A DNA stretch of 64,000 nucleotides from Microplitis mediator (lineage: Eukaryota; Arthropoda; Insecta; Hymenoptera; Braconidae). The notes beneath the pieces are model-generated. The model did no database searches, had not been told where the DNA came from, and saw only the letters and a list, made by a program, of their open reading frames with translations. Both the position numbers and the translations under genes were made by a program. The stretch's first letter is position 1; each line of letters starts with the position of its first letter. Of the stretch, positions 55,550 through 64,000 are shown one piece after another. The DNA lies in NCBI RefSeq assembly GCF_029852145.1, contig NC_079975.1:26913364-26977363 (forward strand), in the 5' to 3' direction.

Positions 55550-58500
55550 ACGCAAGATCTGCCGCTAGGATATCTGATTTCTCAGGAATTCATCATCTAA
55601 CGGAATACATTTTAATTTTCATCATCATCATCATCATCATCATTACCATAGTCATCGTCTTTGAACTCTGGCATTTCCCGCGCTGGTATTTTAAAATAAA
55701 TCTTCTTATCACAATGACCCGGAATTAAGATAATTAAGATTTAATAGCGTATTACGAGGTGTCACTCGAGATAACGTCTGAAAAAGCAGCTTTGTCATCG
55801 GGGAGACATCCCAGTTGACTGTCAGCTGAGAAAAATAGATATAGAGGGTCGAGGCGCTGTTCCTTAGAAGTATCAAAAACCCGCAGAGAAAGCTCCGTCT
55901 ATTCAGTGTAAAGGAGATAAGGGAAAATGTCACGTTTAATCACTGAGACACGCTAGGTTTCCGATGACATATAGCCGAGCATGTACACTCGAGCTGTCGT
56001 AGGTATTTGGGTAGATGGGGTTTGGGTATTTTGGTGGGTGGGTGGTTTAGCTGTCTCATGCTTCCTCTGGCTTTCTCTGGCTTCCTCACGGATATTGCGA
56101 TAGATGTGCTACTTAGGTAGAACTGTTCCGCTTGAGCACGTCTACTAAAAGACGTGGATTCTGTTTAACGATTAACGTCAGCGTGATGAGTAGCTACCCA
56201 CAGAGGCGCCAGTGGTGCCATCAGTAGTCTCACTCTTTATCGTGAGATTAGACAATGGCTGGGACTAAACCACCTAGAGCTCCGACAGTGTCGCGGCTCG
56301 TATTAGGCCCGGATAATTCCTCAACCCAAAGACTATGCTTTATCGCCTTCGCACAGAGACTCTACTCGGAGCCTGAGATAATTTCGGCGGGCAACCCAGG
56401 TGGTAATATTCGTGAGATCAAGGCTTCAGAGTAGGGTTATAATTGCGGAGGAAAATTATTATGACAAAGGCTGGCGGAAGAAGGGAAAAGGTTGAGGTCT
56501 TGAAATATGTAGGTGAGTTGGGGTTGAATTAAGTTGGGGTCGGATTGCCCAAAAAAAAACCCGGGCTGATTAATGAGCAAGATGTCAAGATAACCCGGTT
56601 CAAGAGCCTGCATTGTGATAATAAAGACGGGGAACTACTAAATAAAATAGCTATTGACTGATAGCTGGTTAAATGAGTGAACACACAAGTGGATATGTCG
56701 CTAATGATCACGATGACTACATTTCAAGTTCACTAACAGCCGTCACGATTTACTGTTCTCTATACTCGATGCCCGAGGGCTAAGCATCGATGCTACTCCT
56801 GCTGGAAAAGTTTCATTGTTCTTGCCCACGCGATCGGAGCCCGGTTCTTTATTCTCAGCTGTATCTCCACCTATCTGCGGTAGTATACACACTAAGAGCA
56901 CGTGTTTTCAGTGCATCAACCGAAAGCATTTCTATATAAACCGCAAGAGTACCATCTATCATTCTCATTAATGAGCAACTATCGAGCTCACGGAACCGGG
57001 TTGTCTATCTTTTGTGCTCTCGCTCGGGCCCATGACCTGGATGATCTGCTTTTCGGAACAACCAGTAGTAATTGATCGAATTCGATCCCAGCTTTATCTT
57101 CTTGCTCTGAGATCTGGTAACTGCATTTATGCTTCACAATAAAAATAATTGAGTCAAAAAAATAAATGAAATAAAAGAGCAAGAAGAATTGTATTCGCGG
57201 AATTTACTCGTGGAATTTCTTCTTAACCGTCATATACTATCACGTTTTCTCATGGACATAAGGAGTAGATGCAACTCCTCAGTTCAGCAGAACCCTGTGC
57301 ACTCTCTCTGGTCTGGCCTGGTCTGGTCTGGTCTGGTCTGGGGGAATGGGGAGGAACAATGTGCCATAACTCACTGGGTGCGCGTGTGCACTTTCTTTGG
57401 ATTCACATGATCCCGGGCTGGGCGTGCTACCGCTTCTGCAACCACTTTTGGATCCTGGGACCACACGCGTCCTATATTGTCTTTATGATTTTTACTCCTT
57501 AAGCTCACTGTTATTTATTCACTTTTAAAAATAACTTCTCTGAGAAACGGCCACTGAGCAAAGATAATTTATTCGTGATAGATAAAATATTAAATAAATA
57601 ATTGGCGGTACCTTGAAGCAGGATAATAAGATAAATGATTAAAATGTGTGAGGCAACAGATGCTGGATCGAGTGGTTGAGAAGCTTCCAGGATAAATGTC
57701 TACTCACACGCTATACCTTGCTCAAGATCAAATCTCATTGATACCAAGTGCGAATATATTGTTGATAATCACTATAAATTGTCCATTCAATTCTTAATAC
57801 ACCATTTTATTTTCATTTTTAATGCTGATTTTATTCTGCATGATTTTTAAATTTAAAAAGGTAACAATAGGTGGCGTATTGTAAATACAGATATTGTATT
57901 GAATTGTCGTTTTTTTACTCCTCGGTAAGTAAAAAAATACAAATAATTCTTTTCTTTGTGGAACGCCGCCCTTGGATGATCAGATAGAGTATTGAGACAT
58001 TGAGAGATAAAACCAGCGGTGGAAATACCATAATGACTGTAAATAAAGATAGACACAATGGACAGACATAAAATGATAGTAGACAGCTGGTTTAACATCC
58101 AGACTCGAGCTTCCTCATTCCCGTATCCCCTTGTTCTCTTTTCAACGCACGGGAATCCCGAGGCATTATTTAGCTTATTATTTATAAATTCAGATGCGAC
58201 GGACCCAAGTTATTAACGTCATCTTCAAACGCGCCCAGTTATTCCATTCAATGTTCTTGCCGTATAAAAAAAAAAGCGAGACCCCCGAGCATTAGATAAA
58301 TTAACTCGCAAATCAATCTTTGGCGTGGGATGAAACGGAAAAAGAGGAAAGCCCAGCCCAGGAAACGGGTCGATGATGTCTCAGTCGACAGAACGAACCA
58401 GACACAGACTATCTGTAAAAGTAACAAAAAAGAGTTTTAACAAATTCACATCCGTCTATATCCGCTTTTTCAAAATAACTCGTACATTTCCATCTTCCAA

Positions 58501-60648
58501 ATGAAACACAATCCCTTTCATCTGGCTCTTTAATCTCTCGCATTGGTCCGCGGATCCGAAAAGCCAAAGTCCCGAGGGTATTTTATTAAAAATAAAGGTA
58601 GAAAAAAAAAAATACAAAATCTGTCATTAGTATTAGTGTATTTGGTATCACGGAGATGTAATCGCGGCATTCCAGGCTACGGAATTTCCCCCGGTTGGTT
58701 GATATTGGGAATCGGTTCGAGTGAGAGCACGCGGTAGATTCAAAGCACGTGTTTAACACGTTTCAAAGCGGTTTAAACAAAACTGGTTGGTGTTGAGAAC
58801 AAACTTTTGCTGTATTATTTTCTGAATACGAGCGGCCCGAGGAGCTGCTCCGGTTGCCGACGGAGATCGCGGTCTCGATCGTAGTCGGTCGATTGGTCAG
58901 CAGGTGTGCCCGCGAGCTGTAAACGCACTAAATCTATTGCTGTAGGTGCCGGTACGAATAAATGCTAGTACACCAGACCGGTAACAAGATTCATGGGCCA
59001 ATTCACGGGAGATATCGTTAGACGGTGTAGATTAGCTCTTGTACGAATACGGCGTTTGATGTCGTATATCTGCTGGCATTACTGCCAGCTCGCCGCTCTA
59101 GGGTTTCTTGGGATCTATAATACTGTTTTACAAGTACTTGTCGCGCCATAACAGCATGCTTGTCGTTGTAACGTGATATACCTTAATTCGAGCGTATTGA
59201 ATATCGATAAACGTTGGTACTGCTGTTGTTGTTGTTGTTGTTGTTGATGGTGTTGCTATTGCTATTGCGATTGCCACGGCTGTGACTGTTCTGAGAGCTC
59301 TCTGCTGATGAAGGCATAGAAAATCGCAAAAACCTTATAAGCGCAGATCCACATGGCATAACGATTTAATCTGTAATACCAACTAAGGCCAAACAAGTTG
59401 TCCGTATATGTTCTAGAGTACGTTAGTCCCTCATTTATTCACCTCATCAATTATACCTGATTTGAATTTTCAAGTGGCTCCCTGTGAAAAATTGTGATTC
59501 AAGTTCCTCGTTATGAAATCTCAAGGATTTATCTTTAACGATTTTACGAAAAATTACCCGACGGTTGACCTGCCAGCTTTGCACTGGAAATTCACCAGAT
59601 AGCGCGGGTTCACAGACTATCTTGTAAATTTTATAAACGTAATAGCATTATTGTCCTTTGGGAAATTCGAGCTCTCGATATACGCGAACCGGTGATAACA
59701 GACGCTCAGCCCATGATATCATATCGAGCTGTATTTATGTCCCGGTATCTTGTTATTTAATGTCTCAACTGCAGAAAATATACTCGGGTTTTTAATTTTT
59801 AAAATGTTTTTTTTACGGTTGGGTTCATTTTTATAATTTAGAGCTGCGGCGAATGTGCTTTTGTGAAAGAGAATACAAAAAAGGTGTCAGCAGACTAAAA
59901 GTATCAGGTTGTTAATTAAAAATATATATGAATTAACGTCATTTAATATGATGTTGGAATAAAGTTTATGAGTATTTAATTACTGGGCTGTAATGTTACT
60001 TAGTATTAAACAGGCGTAACGGAAAATCGACGTAACGACTTGAGTTTTAATGAGATTTAAGTAATTGGTGACTAGAAAAAGTGACAATCTGGGTCGGCAT
60101 AGATGTGGAGACCAAGATGAAAGAATTAAAAATTTAAGTTACGAGTAAGAGCTTCGCAAACTTGGAACTAGTAAGCGGGTTAATTTATCATTGACGGAAT
60201 ATGTAATGAAAATTACGCTTTTATGATAAAACATCTGAGGGAATAAAAAATTTATGCCAGCATGTATATGAGAATAAATATATAGAGTATTTAATGTGTT
60301 AAAATATAAAAGGGAATAAAATGGATCTTATGGAATTGATCGTAAAGTACGGAAATAAAAAGATGCATATATGTGGGAGTGAGGTCAGATGACATGAGTT
60401 AACTTTTTTTATGAGGGAAATGAGAGTGCTGCTTTCTTTTTTTATGACTCAGATAAGTCCAGCCCGTTATTTATATTTTTGCATCTGACTAAAGTCCTTT
60501 TTAAGGATACATAAAAGATATTTACTTATTTTCTTGCCAAAGGTTACAGTCTACTTACTTCGTGCGTAAAAAAATACAATAAAAGGGAGAGAAGAAGAGG
60601 AAAATTTCCATAGTCATTTTTTTTTGGCCACTAAATAATTATCTCACG
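55550..60648. other. Noncoding stretch with simple repeats
   Basis: No gene is supported. Simple repeats include a CATCAT run at about 55619-55643, GGTCT repeats at 57309-57340 and a GTT run at 59223-59248. If the exon at 55430 is real, this would be its first intron; otherwise it is intergenic. Confidence 0.45.
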
Positions 60649-61131
60649 CCCATGAAAAAAATTTATAAAAAAAATATATTAAAAATACATAAAAAATATA
60701 TAAATATATATAAAATATGTATAAAAAATATATTTTAAATAGCTAACTTTTGGCCGATTTTCGTATATATTTTATATATTTTAAATATATTAAAAATATA
60801 TCTTAGAATATATAAAAAATATATTTTTTATATTTCTTATAGATTTAAAATATATTACCAATATATTTTTTTTTATATTTTTAAATATAAGAAAAATGTA
60901 TTTTTCGTATATTTTTATACATGTATTTTTTATATATTTTTAATATATTTAAAATATATAAAATATATACGAAAATCGGCCAAAAGTTAGCTATTTAAAA
61001 TATATTTTTTATACATATTTTATATATATTTATATATTTTTTATATATTTTTAATATATTTTTTTTATATGAAAAATATATATTTTTTATATTTTAACAT
61101 ATATTTTTTTTATAAATTTTTTTCATGGGGG
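60649..61131. mobile_element. AT-rich palindromic MITE A, copy 2 (intact reference copy)
   Basis: The element runs from CCCATGAAAAAAATTTATAA to ATAAATTTTTTTCATGGGGG. Near-perfect inner arms AATAGCTAACTTTTGGCCGA and TCGGCCAAAAGTTAGCTATT are separated by AT-rich DNA. The ~480 bp form lacks the insertions seen in the copy at 16114-18948 and so gives the empty sites of elements B and C. Confidence 0.85.
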
Positions 61132-62153
61132 CAAGTCGAAAATAAAAAATAAACTATTGGGTATTTGGTTCCAGGTCATAACTAGAAATATATATTTCAG
61201 AATTTCCGTTGACTTTTTTATAAGAAATAATTTTTTACGAGTCACTGCTGTCATTTAAAATGTCATTAGTTAATTATTCTCGATAGAATATGTCTTCAGT
61301 GGATAAAAAATATTAAAATGAAGAATTTTTTTAAAAATCTAAAAAAAAAAAGTAATGATAATAATTACGGAAATCCATTAATTTTTTCCTCTAATTAAAA
61401 TAAAATCCACGAAGCATGAATTGAAAATGAAGAATCACAACATTATAGCGGCGAATAACGTCAATCATCAAACGTAAAACAGCTTTAATATAATTTATTT
61501 AAAATAAAATTATAAAGTAAGTGAAATAAAAATTCCAAGCGACAGATTTTAGATTTCCCGGGTGAGTAGACGAGATATCTTTCTAGCAATTGATCACCCA
61601 CATCATTTGTTGTGTGAGTCTGCACACACAAGATGCGTGTATAGAAACCCAATGGTATATATTTTGGACAAAGACGAACGAGTGGTGCGAAGGGTCTAGT
61701 CTGTTTGACAGGGAAATTGAATCGACGGTGTCGCCTCTTCACTCCACTTCACTCCATTCTATTCTATCCACTTTACTCTACTATATTTGGAGTTGTCGCC
61801 GCCTAGCAGTACACCCGACAGACTAAAATTCGAGTGCAATAATCCAATATTCCCTTGTGGACGTTTAATCCTCAATATCAGTTATATTCTCGCTTTCACC
61901 CCATCAATTTTGTCGCCTCGATTCTCCTCTTTACACCAAACTCACCTCACACTTTTCATTTCTCCCAAGCCCGGATTCCTACACATTTATATATAAAATA
62001 TAAAATATAAAATACCTAACCCAGAACCCAGACACGACAAGTTTGCTTGATCGGCAGTATCAATATTCAATTTATTGTGCCAAATATTTTTATTGCTTTT
62101 GAGGCAGGAGGGGAGGGGGGCACTAAAATTTTGGAGGTACTCAATTTTGCCCT
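61132..62153. other. Noncoding stretch
   Basis: AT-rich first half, then a more even tract with CACTCCACTTCACTCC-type repetition near 61740-61785. No gene or repeat family that I can name. Confidence 0.45.
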
Positions 62154-62577
62154 CCCGAGTCGAAATTTAGAGCCTGTATAGGTCCCTATAGCCCTAAATA
62201 GATCCGATTTAGAGCCCAGTAGTCCTGTAGCTCCGACTTTGAACCCGGAGGTCCTAACATTCACTGAGAGGTCCGATTTTGAGCCTTCAAGTCCGACAAT
62301 ATTAGGCCCGTAATAAATTTGGATTCATTATAATTGAATAATTTATGATGATTATTATTACAATAAACCAGGGCTTACAGGCCCTAAATCGGACCTAATT
62401 TTAATTTTCATCAGGTCCTAGATTGAGCCCGCAAGTGCCGAAAACGGAAATTTGTAGCACCTCAGGGACCAAAATCAGACCTAATTTAACATAAAAACGG
62501 ACTCTATTTAGAGCTTCCAAGTCCGAAATAGGTCCGACTTTAGAAGGCTCTAAATGGGCTCTAAATTTCGACTCGGG
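62154..62577. mobile_element. Foldback element G, copy 2
   Basis: CCCGAGTCGAAATTTAGAGCC and GGGCTCTAAATTTCGACTCGGG are inverted ends matching those of copy 1 at 53732. The interior is built from degenerate repeats of GTCCGATTTTGAGCC, GGTCC and TAGAGCC words in both orientations. No coding sequence. Confidence 0.8.
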
Positions 62578-64000
62578 CTGTCACCAATAATTCGCTTCTT
62601 CGGCTCTCACTTGACAGTCTCATTATAAATAATTATAGTGATGGAATTTTAAAAAAAGTCTATTGGATTACGCGAGTAAATTAGACGTTAATAAATAAAA
62701 AAAGGTTCAATGATGAATGGAACGTAGGTCGGACAACCTGCAATCCAGAAACAATGTTACGAATGAATAAAAATGAGATAATGGCAGTAGCGGCGCTGGG
62801 CTGCGGTTCAAGACCAGAGAAAGAATCAGCGGAGAAGGATGAGGGGGAGGTGGAGAAGGAGGAGGGCAAGGCAGTGGAGGAGGAAAAGGGAGTGAGCAGT
62901 TGAACCGGGTGTTAGAAGCAATGTACTCGACATCCTCTTTGTTTCTTTCCTCTTCCTTCTCCAAGTTCTACTGGTTCTATAACTCCTTAGCGTCCTCACG
63001 CATCCTCAACACGTTGCCTTTTCTTTTTTATTTAATTTTCATTTAATTTCATACTCTTCAATACACGAGCTCTCTACTTAAACTTGTTATAATTTCATGG
63101 CATTGTAACCCAGATCAAGTATCAAATTATTTTTTTGCTACCAAATAATTAAATGCTCCCGTAATTTAACATGCGAATTATTTCCTAATTATATTTTGTT
63201 GATAATTAAAAGTACTAATGATTTATTATAATATCTTATTATGGAAATATTTCGTAATTAATTATCATCGAGGCAAATTAATTTTATTACTGGTCGAATA
63301 ATTAAAATGTAAATTAATTCGCGACATGAAAATAATAATTTCGAGTGGTTAAATTACAAATATTTATATTAATTAGTACAATTTAATAAGAATGTACTGG
63401 AGTATTATTGATTAAACTTTACGAGTCATCGATTAGTTTGGCATCCAAGTGTTTTTGTCCACTGGGGTATCATCAGCGCTCGAGTTGGCGCATCAGCATA
63501 TCGGATTACATGGGGCTCGGGTCGTGGAGGAGGAGGGTAAGAAGGAAGGGGAACGCGGAAATAGCCCTGGGTGAGCTTAGGCTGCAAGAGCAAGGGCTTT
63601 ATGCATAAATAGGTAAAGCGTAGGGTCCAGATAGGATGACTAACTTTGAATGTGTGTATTTGCCCATAAGAGAATCTAATGCAATCCAATCGGAAGATGC
63701 TTCACGTTCTCGTCTAATTGGCCCTCGTGCTCTTGGGCCCTTGCCCCTCTACTTGTTCGCAGCCTACAGTCGTGCTACGACCATTACTTGACGTCCAAAC
63801 TACACTAGACATACTATCACAGTAATTTTAATAGCTGGTGAACGGCAAACGATCGCCAATTCACCTAACACGCGATCTTACACTAGCTTAAGATTTACGG
63901 TTACTTTTTTATTTTTAACTTGTTAATAATTTCATTTCATCGCCTCTGGTCATCGTGTAAATCCCACCCGCGTTGGATATTTTTTTTAAATTATTCAATT
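62578..64000. other. Noncoding tail of the window
   Basis: A purine-rich GGAGGTGGAGAAGGAGGAGG-type tract lies at about 62835-62890. Then comes AT-rich DNA to 63400 and a mixed tract to the end. No gene is supported. Confidence 0.45.

Overview
The window reads as AT-rich insect nuclear DNA with short introns (mostly 60-120 bp), GT-AG splicing and many small inverted-repeat transposons. A hymenopteran, perhaps a parasitoid wasp, is my best guess. That guess is inference from gene style and transposon ends, not from a diagnostic gene.

From 1 to about 41.9 kb the window is a head-to-tail, all plus-strand tandem array of nine secreted neprilysin-like (M13 family) zinc metallopeptidase genes, here called NL1 to NL9. 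NL1 is cut by the window start. NL2-NL9 can be rebuilt exon by exon, and every rebuilt reading frame is an exact multiple of three, giving predicted proteins of 742-769 residues. Each has a cleavable-looking signal peptide instead of the type II membrane anchor of classical neprilysin. Each keeps HExxH, the downstream ENxxD zinc/aspartate motif, the C-terminal HSxxxxR segment and the family-typical Cys-x-x-Trp end. Most continue past that end into a short basic tail closing in an aromatic motif. NL1-NL3 have lost this tail through a stop codon. NL6 and NL7 are a very recent duplicate pair. Between NL6 and NL7 lie fragments of other array members, including a gene collapsed to its promoter plus its last codons. 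An orphan promoter copy lies between NL8 and NL9.

Introns and spacers hold several families of short non-autonomous transposons: three copies of an ATGTACCTGAAG-ended MITE, a TAGGGG-ended family, CACTG-ended elements, and a four-element nest in intron 13 of NL4. The nest includes a TTAA-flanked element with a gutted Mutator-like/Kolobok-like transposase.

From about 42 to 64 kb I see no convincing multi-exon gene. This tract has less extreme base composition, many simple repeats, two foldback elements, further MITE copies and one candidate TATA promoter with a possible signal-peptide first exon near 55.0-55.5 kb. It may be intergenic or a very long intron with regulatory DNA.

The array genes share exon layout, signal peptides and compact TATA-type promoters, so they are probably strongly expressed secreted peptidases or their catalytically altered relatives. 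Secreted M13 peptidases are known from venoms and reproductive glands of insects. Nothing here proves the tissue.
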